Assembly: GCA_016234685.1 (NCBI GenBank)
Contig: JACRAT010000030.1
Location: 81,853 to 145,852, forward strand
Direction of reading: 5' to 3'
DNA length: 64,000 nucleotides
Source of the DNA: Nitrosomonadales bacterium
GTDB lineage: Bacteria > Pseudomonadota > Gammaproteobacteria > Burkholderiales > Gallionellaceae
Shown: piece after piece, positions 55,122 through 63,872 of the stretch
Layout of the letters: every line of letters starts with the position of its first letter
How positions within the stretch are numbered: position 1 is the first letter of the stretch
Notes under the pieces: model-generated
Databases searched by the model: none
What the model saw: the letters and a program-made list of their open reading frames with translations, nothing else
What the model was told of the DNA's origin: nothing
Translations under genes and position numbers: made by a program

Positions 55122-56766
55122 ACAGGGTGGTCTCACCGTTCCGCACCAATTCAAGGGCGGATTCGCGCAGAGTGTGCATGCCGTTGGCGCGGGCCGCAGC
55201 CTTGATCTTGCGGATGGGTTCGCGCGCCACGATCATTTCTCGCAGTTCGTCGTTCAGGTGCAATATCTCGGCGATGGCCTTGCGTCCCTTGTAGCCGGTC
55301 CCCCGACAGTTTCCGCAGCCGTGGCCGTTCATGAAGCGATAGCCCTCAGCATCCGCCTGACTGATGCCGGAGAGTTGCAGCAAGGCATCGTCCGGGATGG
55401 TTTCTGTCGCGCAATGGGGGCAAATGACGCGCACCAGTCGCTGCGCCAAGATGCCGTTCAGGGCGGAGACGAAGCTGTAACTATCCACGCCCATGTGGAT
55501 GAAGCGGCCCAGAACATCGAATACATTGTTGGCATGGACGGTAGTAAATACGAGGTGTCCGGTGAGCGCGGACTGGATGGCGATCTGGGCGGTCTCCTCG
55601 TCGCGAATCTCGCCAACGAGGATCTTATCTGGGTCATGGCGCAGGATAGCGCGCAGACCTTTGGCGAAGGTGAGGCCTTTTTTCTCATTCACGGGAATCT
55701 GTTTGATGCCCGGGAGCTGATATTCCACCGGGTCTTCGATGGTGATGATCTTGTCCGAGCCGTTGTTGATCTCGGAGAGCGCGGCATACAGGGTGGTGGT
55801 CTTGCCACTGCCGGTGGGGCCAGTCACGAGCAACATGCCATAAGGCTCGGCGGCCAGTTTGCGCAAAGATACCAATGAGGCGGCATTGAAACCCAGCCGC
55901 TCCAAGTTGAGGCCGTTGGCTTCTTCGGTGTGGGATTTACGATCCAGTATCCGCAACACGGCATCTTCGCCCTGTATGCTGGGAATGATGGATACACGCA
56001 CATCCACGTCGCGCCCCTGTATGGTGACTTTGAAGCGGCCATCCTGCGGGACGCGCTTCTCGGCGATATCGAGTTCGGCCAGCACCTTGATGCGCGATAT
56101 GAGTTGCTCGGCGATCTCGACACCGGGAACCGATCCGCCCTTGATGAGCACGCCGTCGATACGGTATTTGATGGTCATGCCGTGCGCCGAGCTTTCCAGA
56201 TGAATATCGCTGGCACCGCTCTTCAGAGCATCGTACAAGGTGGAGTTGGCCAGTTTGACCACCGGGCTGCTGTCTTCGGCGATGGATCTGAGCGAGAGTC
56301 CCTCGCCTACCCTGCCGACTTCTTGCGCATCTTCGTCGGCATCCAGCATTTGGCTCACCGCGCGCAGGGAATCTTCCTGCAAGGCCAGATAGGCGGTGAT
56401 GTCGGCTGATGCCGCCAAGCTCCATTGCAGCGGCTGGGCGACTCGCTCTTGCAGCAAGGCGATCAGGGCATCGTTGAAGGGATCGGAGAGAATGCCTTGA
56501 GGATGCCCCTTCCCATCCAGCACGACCAGCGCCTGCCGACTGGATGCTTCCGAGAAACTGAAGAGTTGGAAGTCTGGCGTCAGTTTGCGCAATTCCTCCA
56601 TGCCGATCACAGGATAGTGCAGCATGACGCCGAGTTGCTGGACAATGGTCGGAATGGGACAACTCAGAGCTTCGGCCAGTAGTTCTGCCACTGGGCGCAA
56701 CGTGGCGGCGCTTACTGCGCGGCAACGGGCAAGGATGTCCTGCGGGATCGGAAGGATGGGCTGCAT
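55090..56766 (-). CDS. gspE: GspE/PulE-type secretion ATPase
   Basis: A 558-aa hexameric ATPase driving pseudopilus assembly. An N-terminal MshEN/T2SSE_N-like domain is followed by the CTE: Walker A GPTGSGKTTT, Asp box (IEDPVEYQ), Walker B ILVGEIRDEETA, His box TGHLVFTTVHAN and the zinc tetracysteine (CPHC...CGNC). All key residues are intact. Starts four bases after the gspF stop; MQPILPIPQ at 56766 is the likely start. Confidence 0.94.
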   Translation of the reverse strand: MQPILPIPQDILARCRAVSAATLRPVAELLAEALSCPIPTIVQQLGVMLHYPVIGMEELRKLTPDFQLFSFSEASSRQALVVLDGKGHPQGILSDPFNDALIALLQERVAQPLQWSLAASADITAYLALQEDSLRAVSQMLDADEDAQEVGRVGEGLSLRSIAEDSSPVVKLANSTLYDALKSGASDIHLESSAHGMTIKYRIDGVLIKGGSVPGVEIAEQLISRIKVLAELDIAEKRVPQDGRFKVTIQGRDVDVRVSIIPSIQGEDAVLRILDRKSHTEEANGLNLERLGFNAASLVSLRKLAAEPYGMLLVTGPTGSGKTTTLYAALSEINNGSDKIITIEDPVEYQLPGIKQIPVNEKKGLTFAKGLRAILRHDPDKILVGEIRDEETAQIAIQSALTGHLVFTTVHANNVFDVLGRFIHMGVDSYSFVSALNGILAQRLVRVICPHCATETIPDDALLQLSGISQADAEGYRFMNGHGCGNCRGTGYKGRKAIAEILHLNDELREMIVAREPIRKIKAAARANGMHTLRESALELVRNGETTLYEINRTTFAD

Positions 56767-56770
56767 GGCG

Positions 56771-57970
56771 TTATTGTATGCTGCCAGCCAGTTCAAAGAT
56801 CGGCATGTACATGAGCAATACGATACCGCCGATGACGGCCCCGATGACGATCATCAACAACGGCTCGAACATGCGAGTGAACCACTCTACCCAGCGGGCG
56901 ATCTCTTCGTCATAAAAGCGGGCGATGCGCTCCATCATCTCGCCCAGATTGCCGGAGCGTTCGCCTACCCGCAACATGCCTTCAGCCACTTCGGTGGTGA
57001 GCTGGCAACGGGTCAGCGATTCGGCGATGGGCTGTCCTTCGCTGATACGCTGTCGGGCGGCCCGGAGATCAGCTTCCATCGAAGGCTGGATCAACAAGCC
57101 GGCGGTCATGTCCATGGCGCTAACCAAGGGCACGCCGCCGCGCAGCAACATGCCAAGGGTGCGGTAAAAACGGGTCAGTTGATACAGCTTGAACTGTTCG
57201 CCAATGGCGGGGATGCGCCAGAGTCGTTGCCACAACCAGTTGCGGGTGGCGGGACGGGTCAGCAGGAAGGCGGCTCCCGCCACCCCGAGCAGCAGCCCAA
57301 CCATAATCCAAGCACCATGCGCTTCGAAATACTGGCCCCACAGCATCAGCAGCCGAGACATGGCCGGAATGTCATCGCCCAGCTCTTCGTACACCCGGCT
57401 GAAGCGCGGGATGACGTAGGCCAGCAGGAACAGGATGACGGCTGCGCCAACAACGATCAGGAACACCGGGTAGATGGCGGCGTTGACGATCTTTTTGCGT
57501 ACGCCGTCGAGTTGTTCGCGGTACACCAGATAGCGCGATAGAGCGGATTTTAGGTCGGAGGTTTTTTCTGAAGCGCGGATGGTGGCGATGTACAGGGCAG
57601 GAAAGGCATCTGGGTGTGCTTGCAGAGCTTGAGACAGGGACTTGCCTTCGTACAGTTGCCGGGTCAGGCTGGCGTAGACTTCGCGAGCTGCGGCATCGCG
57701 CTCCTTGCGGGCGAGGATTTCGATGCCTTCGAGCAAGGGAAGCCCGGCATCCAGCAGAGAAAGGAGTTCCTGGCTGAACAGAGTGAGCGGGAAGCGTCGA
57801 GGCCGGGTAAGGCGGAAAGTCGGGAGAGTGAAGCTGCCAGTGGAGACGACCCGGTAGCCTTGGGCCTCGACTTGATGCACAGCTTCTTCAAGGGTGGCAG
57901 CCTCCGGGCGCAGGCGCACCAGCCCTTCGGGGGCGCGATAAGCTTTGAGGTCAAAGGTGCGCTGAGCCAC
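56771..57970 (-). CDS. gspF: GspF/PilC-type inner membrane platform protein
   Basis: A 399-aa protein with two T2SSF cytoplasmic domains (about 65-190 and 270-390) and three membrane helices (near 165, 215 and 370). Segments such as FSQELLSLLDAGLPLLEGIE, LRGGVPLVSAMD and VGERSGNLGEMM are typical. It anchors the ATPase to the pseudopilus base. Three bases separate it from gspG. Confidence 0.93.
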   Translation of the reverse strand: MAQRTFDLKAYRAPEGLVRLRPEAATLEEAVHQVEAQGYRVVSTGSFTLPTFRLTRPRRFPLTLFSQELLSLLDAGLPLLEGIEILARKERDAAAREVYASLTRQLYEGKSLSQALQAHPDAFPALYIATIRASEKTSDLKSALSRYLVYREQLDGVRKKIVNAAIYPVFLIVVGAAVILFLLAYVIPRFSRVYEELGDDIPAMSRLLMLWGQYFEAHGAWIMVGLLLGVAGAAFLLTRPATRNWLWQRLWRIPAIGEQFKLYQLTRFYRTLGMLLRGGVPLVSAMDMTAGLLIQPSMEADLRAARQRISEGQPIAESLTRCQLTTEVAEGMLRVGERSGNLGEMMERIARFYDEEIARWVEWFTRMFEPLLMIVIGAVIGGIVLLMYMPIFELAGSIQ

Positions 57971-57973
57971 ACG

Positions 57974-58423
57974 CTACCAGTTGGTCAGGTCGGCGGCTTC
58001 GCCTTCACCGCCGGGTTGTTTGTCTCGACCAAGGGAGTAAAGGTCAAAGTCGTTGTGCTCACCCGGCTGTTTGTATTGATACGGGGTACCCCAAGGGTCG
58101 AGCGGAACGTCTTTTTTGAGATAGGGCCCAGACCATTTTGGCTCACTGGAGGGGCGTTGCATCAAGGCCGCCAAGCCCTGCTCGCTAGCCGGGTAATGGC
58201 CGGTGTCGAGACGGTATTGGTCAAGCGCTTTATCCAATGCATCGATCTGCGCGCGGGCTGCCTTGACTTCCGATTTGCCGATCTGGCCAAAATACTTGGG
58301 GCCGACGTAACCCGCCAGCAGGCCTATGATGACCATCACCACCAGCAGCTCCAGCAGGGTGAAGCCGTGGCTGGTAGGCCGACGGGAGTGGGAACGGTAG
58401 AGCTGAGGGGATGCGTTAGGCAT
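57974..58423 (-). CDS. gspG: Major pseudopilin GspG
   Basis: A 149-aa type II secretion pseudopilin. The prepilin cleavage motif G/FTLLELLVVM is near residue 20, followed by the long hydrophobic helix. The GspG body follows with YRLDTGHYPASEQGLAALM, PWGTPYQY and the C-terminal NDFDLYSLGRD, which carries the calcium-site acidic residues. First gene of the minus-strand secretion operon. No prepilin peptidase gene is in the window. Confidence 0.95.
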   Translation of the reverse strand: MPNASPQLYRSHSRRPTSHGFTLLELLVVMVIIGLLAGYVGPKYFGQIGKSEVKAARAQIDALDKALDQYRLDTGHYPASEQGLAALMQRPSSEPKWSGPYLKKDVPLDPWGTPYQYKQPGEHNDFDLYSLGRDKQPGGEGEAADLTNW

Positions 58424-58956
58424 AAGTTAACGACTAGGCGTGGAGTCTGATGCTGGATTCTAATCGGTTTACGTTGATTGCGGGTATAGGCTATTTACAC
58501 AAAATTCGGCCCCCCCTCTCGCGCCGTGGCGCGCCAGTTCGATTCAGCACCACCAAGGCGGCGAAGCGCTCTTCCAACATGATGCCAAGCTCGTCCGTAG
58601 TTGCTGTCAGGTAGGTTGCCTGCGCAGTGTTGCCGACCAACTGCTGCTTGCCGTCAGTCGCCTTCTGGTTGGCATCAGACAGGTCGCGCTTACCAAGCAG
58701 CAAGCGAACAGGCTGGGCTAACCAACCCGCTTCGGTGCTAAGCTGCCGAGTAAAGGTCTTGCCAAGGGGGCTGTCAGATTAAGTCTGAACTACTACAGCC
58801 TAGATAATTCAGCCTATTGCCTACAAGGGTAATAGCGAGATAGGATGTGGTCGCACTGCGGCGAGCACATCTTCAGTATTCGAAGTGCTGCGTTGCCCAT
58901 TTTTGAACGGGTCGCCAGCCCCCCAACATCAACGACTACCGCCTGTATTAACGACC
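58424..58956. other. Divergent control region of the secretion cluster
   Basis: These 533 bp separate the minus-strand and plus-strand secretion genes. They contain the shared CCTA element and promoter of the plus operon (58795-58846) and a minus-strand open stretch from about 58760 to 58491 (its last 70 codons ATG-started). That stretch encodes AGWLAQPVRLLLGKRDL and LVGNTAQATYLTATTDELG; I do not recognise it and it may be a gene fragment. No clear promoter for gspG was found. Confidence 0.5.
58795..58846 (+). promoter_or_regulatory. Activator-type element and promoter of the plus-strand secretion operon
   Basis: A 25-base element (58795-58819) contains CCTA at 58799 and 58813, ten bases apart. 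Its end TTG begins a -35 TTGCCT (58817-58822), followed after 18 bp by TAGGAT (58841-58846). A 21/25-identical element with the same layout lies at 63746-63770. The predicted leader to the first gene is about 100 nt. Confidence 0.6.
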
Positions 58957-59517
58957 ATGTCCACTTTTGCTCTGTCAGCCACCTTGCGCGTTGCCGCCTT
59001 GCGTTGGCAAATGCGCCGGATGGCGGGAGAATTAGGGACGCCCGGAGTGATTGGGATCGGCGTACTCACCTTCGCCGTCATGTATGGCTACTCGACGATC
59101 ATCCCGGAGCAGCAGGAACTCATTGAATTGAAGCAACGCGCGGCTCAGTCGCGAGCAGTGACGCAAACACCCACTCGTCCTGATCCAGCCCAGACACTGC
59201 AAGTCCAGCCGCAAACCTTTCCGGCTCGTACTGAATTACTGACCTGGTTGGATCGTTTACATCAAGCGGCGGTAGCCAACCACTTAGTCCTTGACCTCGG
59301 CGAATACAAACTCGGCGCAGTGAGTGGATCACTTCAGACCTATGAGATCAACTTCCCTGTCAAGACCGACTACGCCCAGCTGCGCGGTTTTTTGTCACAA
59401 GCCTTATCAGATAATCCGGGTCTCTCTTTGGACGAGATCAGTTTTCGGCGGCAGAAGGTCAGCGATGCCCAGCTTGATGCCCGAGTGCGCATGACCATAT
59501 ACCTTCGGGCAGACTAG
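58957..59517 (+). CDS. PilO/GspM-like assembly protein
   Basis: A 186-aa single-pass inner-membrane protein. A short cytoplasmic N-terminus, one helix near 32-46 (GVIGIGVLTFAVMYGY), a coiled-coil and Pro-rich linker, and a ferredoxin-like periplasmic domain (VKTDYAQLRGFLSQAL) match PilO or GspM. The frame extends 24 codons upstream of ATG 58957, but the extension gives no sensible N-terminus. It is two bases before the next gene. Confidence 0.72.
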   Translation: MSTFALSATLRVAALRWQMRRMAGELGTPGVIGIGVLTFAVMYGYSTIIPEQQELIELKQRAAQSRAVTQTPTRPDPAQTLQVQPQTFPARTELLTWLDRLHQAAVANHLVLDLGEYKLGAVSGSLQTYEINFPVKTDYAQLRGFLSQALSDNPGLSLDEISFRRQKVSDAQLDARVRMTIYLRAD

Positions 59518-59519
59518 CT

Positions 59520-60029
59520 GTGCTCAAACCTAGCTCCATTTTGCTTGGACTCACCCTGAGCGTCACACTGGCCGCCGCTGCGGTGGCCAGTCTACAAGAC
59601 ACCCCCTTCACCGAAGTCGCCTCGCCAGTCGTGCTACCTGCGCAGATGGATGCGGCAACGCCGAACCAGCTAGCTGCCACAGAACCCGCCGACCGGATGC
59701 AGTTTGACGCCCTAGAGCAGAATCCCTTTAACGCCAGAAGCTGGTACGTTCCGCCGCCAGCGCCCGCACCGGTGGTATCGGCCATACCGCAAGATCCCCC
59801 AAAGCCTGTGGTACCACCCCTGCCTTTCACCTACCTCGGCCAGATGGAAGATACGCCCGGACACATCGTCGTCTATCTTGCTCAAGGCAATCGCACAATC
59901 ACAGCCCGTGCGGGCGACAACATCGGCGGCAGCTACCATCTGGACGCCATCACGGAAGACACCCTAGACATGACCTACCTGCCCCTAGGCATCAAACAGA
60001 CCCTCGTTATCGTCAGGAGCGCCCCTTGA
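59520..60029 (+). CDS. PilP/GspC-like periplasmic connector protein
   Basis: A 169-aa protein with a GTG start, an N-terminal hydrophobic helix and a long Pro/Ala-rich linker. A C-terminal beta domain (LPFTYLGQMEDTPGHIVVYL...ITARAGDNIGGSYHLDAI) resembles the GspC HR or PilP domain that docks the secretin to the inner-membrane complex. Related genes in betaproteobacteria are, to my memory, sometimes named secretion system X components. The stop overlaps the secretin start. Confidence 0.7.
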   Translation: MLKPSSILLGLTLSVTLAAAAVASLQDTPFTEVASPVVLPAQMDAATPNQLAATEPADRMQFDALEQNPFNARSWYVPPPAPAPVVSAIPQDPPKPVVPPLPFTYLGQMEDTPGHIVVYLAQGNRTITARAGDNIGGSYHLDAITEDTLDMTYLPLGIKQTLVIVRSAP

Positions 60030-62338
60030 TGCCAGCTCTGCGTCTGGGACGTGTTGCACTCCTCATCGCCGCCACCTTGCTGACAGGCTGTGCGGCCCAA
60101 CAACTTACCCGGGACGGCGAGAAACTGTTGGCGGCGGGCCAGCCCGAAGCGGGACTCGCCAAACTTGAACAAGCTGCCAAGGCCGACCCGGAAGACCTGC
60201 ACTACCGGGCCAACTACATCAACCGCCGCGACACCGTCATCAACCGGCTACTCCTGTCAGCTGAAGCGGAGCGAGAGGCCGGAAACTTCGATGCGGCGGA
60301 AACTCACTTCCAGACCGTACTCCGTATCGACCCTAACAACTCCCGCGCCAAAGCGGGCGTGCAAGATGTTGCGCGTACCCGGAAACATAGCGTACTGCTC
60401 GACGAAGCCCGAGCGCGTTACAAACAGTCCGATCTTGACGGAGCCTTGCAAAAGCTCCAGTTCATCTACGCAGAAGCCCCCGACCATCGCGGCATGTTGG
60501 CGTTGAAGCGTGAGATTGAAGAAAAACGCGCCCGCGAAACTCTGCTCACGCCCACCTTGCGCGCCCTGTACAAGAAGCCCGTCAAACTCGAATTCCGTGA
60601 TGCCCCTCTGAGCATGGTGTTCGAAGTCCTGTCGAACACCACTGGCATCAACTTCGTTCTGGACCGGGATGTTCGGCCCGATCAGCGTGCCACCTTGATG
60701 GTGCGCCAAGCCGCATTGGACGACGTGGTCAACCTGCTGTTGGCCACCAACCAATTAGAAAAAAAGATACTCAGCGCTAACACGGTCCTGATCTACCCCA
60801 ACACGACCGCCAAGAACCGCGAGTATCAAGACTTGGTTGTCAAAGCCTTCTATCTGGAGAATTGCGACGTCAAACAAGCGATGAATATGGTCAAATCTCT
60901 GCTCAAAACGCGCGACATCTTTCTAGACGAGAAGCTGAACTTGATGGTCATGCGGGATACGCCGGATGCGATCCGGCTGGCTGAGAAGATGGTCGCCATG
61001 CTGGACTTGGCTGAGCCGGAAGTCATGCTCGAACTAGAGGTGCTGGAAGTGAATCGTACCCGCCTGCTCGATCTTGGCATCCAATATCCCCAGCAGACCA
61101 CGCTGTCCTTATTGCCCAACGCGGGTGCCGCACTGACCTTGAACTCCCTGAGGGGCATCAACTCCAGTCGCATCGGCATCACCGTTCCCAATACCGTCAT
61201 CACAGCCCAAAAAGTCGACACCGATGTCAACCTCTTGGCCAACCCGCGCATCCGCACCCGCAATCGCGAGAAAGCCAAGATCATGATCGGTGATCGGGTG
61301 CCAGTGATCACCACCACCTCGACTGCAACCGGATTCATCTCCGACAGCGTGCAATACCTCGACGTCGGCCTCAAGGTCGAAGTCGAGCCTAACATCTACC
61401 TGCAAGACGAAGTCGCCATCAAAGTGGCGCTGGAAGTCAGCTCCATCGTCAGCCAGATCACCAGCAAGAACGGTACACAGGCATATCAGATCGGTTCACG
61501 TAATGCCTCTACCGTTCTGCGCCTCAAGGATGGCGAGACCCAAGTGCTGGCCGGGCTCATCAATGACAGCGAGCGGGAGACCGCCAACAAGGTTCCCGGC
61601 CTAGGTGATCTACCCGTCGCAGGCCGACTCTTCTCCAATCATCGCAACGATCACCAGAAATCCGAGATCGTCCTCTCCATCACTCCGCATCTGGTCAGAA
61701 CCATCAAGCGCCCCGATATTGCCGCCTCTGAATTCTGGTCGGGCAGCGACGCCGCACTGAGGACCACGCCCCTCATGCTGCAAGCGATGGGAAAACCTGC
61801 GGTCGACCAAGGTGTGGTGACACAGGTCAACCGCGCCGAGCAAGCCGCGCCCGCCACTCAGGAGATTGCCGACGACGTGTCCGGCAAGCCTGCCAACCAA
61901 GCACCAGCCAAGCCTGCGTCGGTAGCCCGGGTACTCTGGAGTGGACCACAGGAGATCAAGCGCGGCGAAGAATTCCAACTGGCGGTCAAGCTCAACTCGG
62001 ATGGTGCGATGCGCAGTATGCCGTTCCAGATGACCTTCGATCCGGCTGTGTTGCGCGTCGTCAAAATAGAGGAGGGGGGCTTCTTCCGTCAGAATAGCGG
62101 ACAGAGCAGCTTCACCCACAATGTCGATCCAGAGAAGGGCAAGATATTCGTCGGCACTGTGCGCTCGGGAACGGAAGGCGCATCGGGCGAAGAGACTATG
62201 GCGTTAGTCACCTTCAAGGCGCTCACCCCGGCTGCCCGAACAGCCATCCGGCTGCTGGCTGCCACCCCAGTCGCCACCGGCGACCGACAGCCCGAACTAC
62301 GTCTGCCGGACGACCATCAATTGACCATCAAGGATTGA
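60029..62338 (+). CDS. Lipoprotein secretin with TPR and cohesin-like domains
   Basis: A 769-aa outer-membrane channel. The signal peptide ends in lipobox LTGCAA. TPR-like helices occupy about 25-170. An STN/N0-like domain (VKLEFRDAPLSMVFEVLS) and N1 (VKAFYLENCDVKQAMNMVKSL) follow, then the secretin C domain, from about 330 to 570, ending in LPVAGRLFSNH and SEIVLSITPHLVR. After a Pro/Ala linker, residues ~635-765 form a cohesin-type beta domain (GEEFQLAVKLNSDGAM, FDPAVLRVV). Standard GspD has neither the TPR part nor the cohesin. Confidence 0.88.
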   Translation: MPALRLGRVALLIAATLLTGCAAQQLTRDGEKLLAAGQPEAGLAKLEQAAKADPEDLHYRANYINRRDTVINRLLLSAEAEREAGNFDAAETHFQTVLRIDPNNSRAKAGVQDVARTRKHSVLLDEARARYKQSDLDGALQKLQFIYAEAPDHRGMLALKREIEEKRARETLLTPTLRALYKKPVKLEFRDAPLSMVFEVLSNTTGINFVLDRDVRPDQRATLMVRQAALDDVVNLLLATNQLEKKILSANTVLIYPNTTAKNREYQDLVVKAFYLENCDVKQAMNMVKSLLKTRDIFLDEKLNLMVMRDTPDAIRLAEKMVAMLDLAEPEVMLELEVLEVNRTRLLDLGIQYPQQTTLSLLPNAGAALTLNSLRGINSSRIGITVPNTVITAQKVDTDVNLLANPRIRTRNREKAKIMIGDRVPVITTTSTATGFISDSVQYLDVGLKVEVEPNIYLQDEVAIKVALEVSSIVSQITSKNGTQAYQIGSRNASTVLRLKDGETQVLAGLINDSERETANKVPGLGDLPVAGRLFSNHRNDHQKSEIVLSITPHLVRTIKRPDIAASEFWSGSDAALRTTPLMLQAMGKPAVDQGVVTQVNRAEQAAPATQEIADDVSGKPANQAPAKPASVARVLWSGPQEIKRGEEFQLAVKLNSDGAMRSMPFQMTFDPAVLRVVKIEEGGFFRQNSGQSSFTHNVDPEKGKIFVGTVRSGTEGASGEETMALVTFKALTPAARTAIRLLAATPVATGDRQPELRLPDDHQLTIKD

Positions 62339-62343
62339 CGGTC

Positions 62344-62820
62344 ATGCCTCGGCGGCAATACGGATTCACCCTGATCGAAGTGGCAGTCACCGCCATGATC
62401 ATCGGAATGCTCGCCGCACTTGCCATGCCCTTGGCGGAAACTACCGTGCGTCACAGCAAGGAGCAGGAATTGCGCACCAGCCTCTGGCAGATACGTCACG
62501 CGCTGGATGCCTACAAACAAGCCTGGGACGAAGGCCGCATCCTGCAAAAGGTTGGCGAATCGGGCTATCCCCCCAGTCTGGCGATTCTGGTAGAGGGCGT
62601 CGAGGATCAGAAAGACCCGACCCACCGCAAACTGCGCTTTCTGCGGCGCATTCCGCGCGACCCGCTGAACACCGACATGAGCCTCGCCGCAGACGAGACT
62701 TGGGGCAAGCGCAGCTACGACTCTGAAAGCACCGCCCCCCAAGCTGGAGCGGACATCTTCGACATCTATCCGCTGGAAACCGGAAAAGGCAGCAATGGCA
62801 TCCCTTATCGTGACTGGTAA
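62344..62820 (+). CDS. Pseudopilin 1 (PulG-like)
   Basis: A 158-aa prepilin-like protein with the short leader MPRRQYG and the cleavage/helix motif G/FTLIEVAVTAMII. It keeps Glu5 of the mature helix. The body (LRFLRRIPRDPLN) carries the Arg-Ile-Pro-x-Asp-Pro segment seen in GspG-like minor pseudopilins. ATG 62344 is chosen; a TTG at 62335 overlaps the secretin stop. Its last 26 bases overlap the next gene. Confidence 0.88.
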   Translation: MPRRQYGFTLIEVAVTAMIIGMLAALAMPLAETTVRHSKEQELRTSLWQIRHALDAYKQAWDEGRILQKVGESGYPPSLAILVEGVEDQKDPTHRKLRFLRRIPRDPLNTDMSLAADETWGKRSYDSESTAPQAGADIFDIYPLETGKGSNGIPYRDW

Positions 62821-63184
62821 ACGGGGCTTCACCCTGATCGAACTGCTGGTGGTCATGGCCATTCTAGCTCTGCTGCTGACCTTGGCTGCTCCGCGCTACT
62901 TTGGCAGCGTGGACCGCGCGCGCGACGCCATATTGCGTAGCGACCTCTCCACCCTGCGCCAGTCCATCGACAAATACTACGGCGACAACGGCAAATATCC
63001 TGCCACCCTGAACGACCTAGTCAGCCAGCGCTACCTGCGCGCCATCCCCGAAGACCCCGTCACTGGCAATGCCACTAGCTGGGTCATCATCCCGCCCGAC
63101 GATCCGCAAATGGGTAATGTTTACGACATCAAAAGCGGCGCACCCGGCAAAGCCCGTGATGGCACTCTCTATGCCGAGTGGTGA
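62795..63184 (+). CDS. Pseudopilin 2 (GspG-like)
   Basis: A 129-aa pseudopilin with motif G/FTLIELLVVMAILALLL at residues 11-27 (Glu5 present). A short GspG-type body follows: YYGDNGKYPATLNDLV, then LRAIPEDPVTG. It is shorter than GspG at 57974 and ends in LYAEW. Overlaps the previous gene by 26 bp. Confidence 0.9.
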   Translation: MASLIVTGKRGFTLIELLVVMAILALLLTLAAPRYFGSVDRARDAILRSDLSTLRQSIDKYYGDNGKYPATLNDLVSQRYLRAIPEDPVTGNATSWVIIPPDDPQMGNVYDIKSGAPGKARDGTLYAEW

Positions 63185-63188
63185 CACC

Positions 63189-63692
63189 ATGCACCGACAC
63201 CAGCAAGGTTTCACCTATATCGCCGTGTTGATCCTGATCGCTATCCTCGGTATGGTGACGGCCTCCATCGGCGTCGTCTGGAGCACCGCACGCCAACAGG
63301 AGCGAGAGCAGGAACTCCTGCAAATCGGCGGACAGTTCCAGCACGCCATCGGCCAGTATTACGAACGCAGCCCCGGCACCATCAAGCGCTATCCCATCGA
63401 CCTGAACGTATTGCTCAAGGATGACCGCTTTATGTCTCCCCAGCACCACCTGCGCAAGATCTACACCGACCCGATGACTCGCACTCAAGACTGGGGTCTG
63501 GTCCGGGCTGAGGATGGCGGCATCGCCGGGGTCTACAGCCTGTCGGAAGCGCTCCCCCGCAAAAGGGCCGACTTTTATTCCCGCAATGAAGGATTCATCC
63601 GCGCTAGGAAATACACGGACTGGCGCTTCGTATATCGACCAGCGGTATCGGGCGTGGCTGCGGCGACAGCATCCAGTGCGGCGCTCCCCTAG
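63189..63692 (+). CDS. Pseudopilin 3 (atypical, no Glu5)
   Basis: A 167-aa protein with a pseudopilin-type N-terminus QQGFTYIAVLILIAILGMV. The usual Glu at mature position 5 is replaced (F-T-Y-I-A), as in GspK-type tip subunits. The body has LPRKRADFYSRNEGFIRARKYTDWRF near the end and no large GspK insertion. ATG 63189 is five bases after the previous stop. Probably a tip or minor pseudopilin. Confidence 0.8.
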   Translation: MHRHQQGFTYIAVLILIAILGMVTASIGVVWSTARQQEREQELLQIGGQFQHAIGQYYERSPGTIKRYPIDLNVLLKDDRFMSPQHHLRKIYTDPMTRTQDWGLVRAEDGGIAGVYSLSEALPRKRADFYSRNEGFIRARKYTDWRFVYRPAVSGVAAATASSAALP

Positions 63693-63745
63693 TTGATCAT
63701 TCTCCGGGCTGTAAATGCCCGCAGCATTCTCATTGTCTAGACCAA

Positions 63746-63796
63746 ACAGCCTAGATAAATAGTCCTATTGAGCAAATGGGATTGGTCGAGTAACAT
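63746..63796 (+). promoter_or_regulatory. Second copy of the activator-type element and promoter
   Basis: The 25-base element 63746-63770 has CCTA at 63750 and 63764 (ten bases apart). -35 TTGAGC (63768-63773) and TAACAT (63791-63796) follow with 17-bp spacing. The predicted leader is about 70 nt, ahead of the exported protein gene. Confidence 0.6.
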
Positions 63797-63872
63797 CCTT
63801 CCCGCAAAATCACCCGACCGGATGCACAGGGACCCGGTTGAGGCATCGATAATCATAAGAGCAGAGCACACC

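Noticed and set aside
58540..58570. tRNA-like TTCGATTC followed by CACCA-like end
   Set aside because: The flanking bases cannot form a T-arm and no acceptor or anticodon stem could be drawn.
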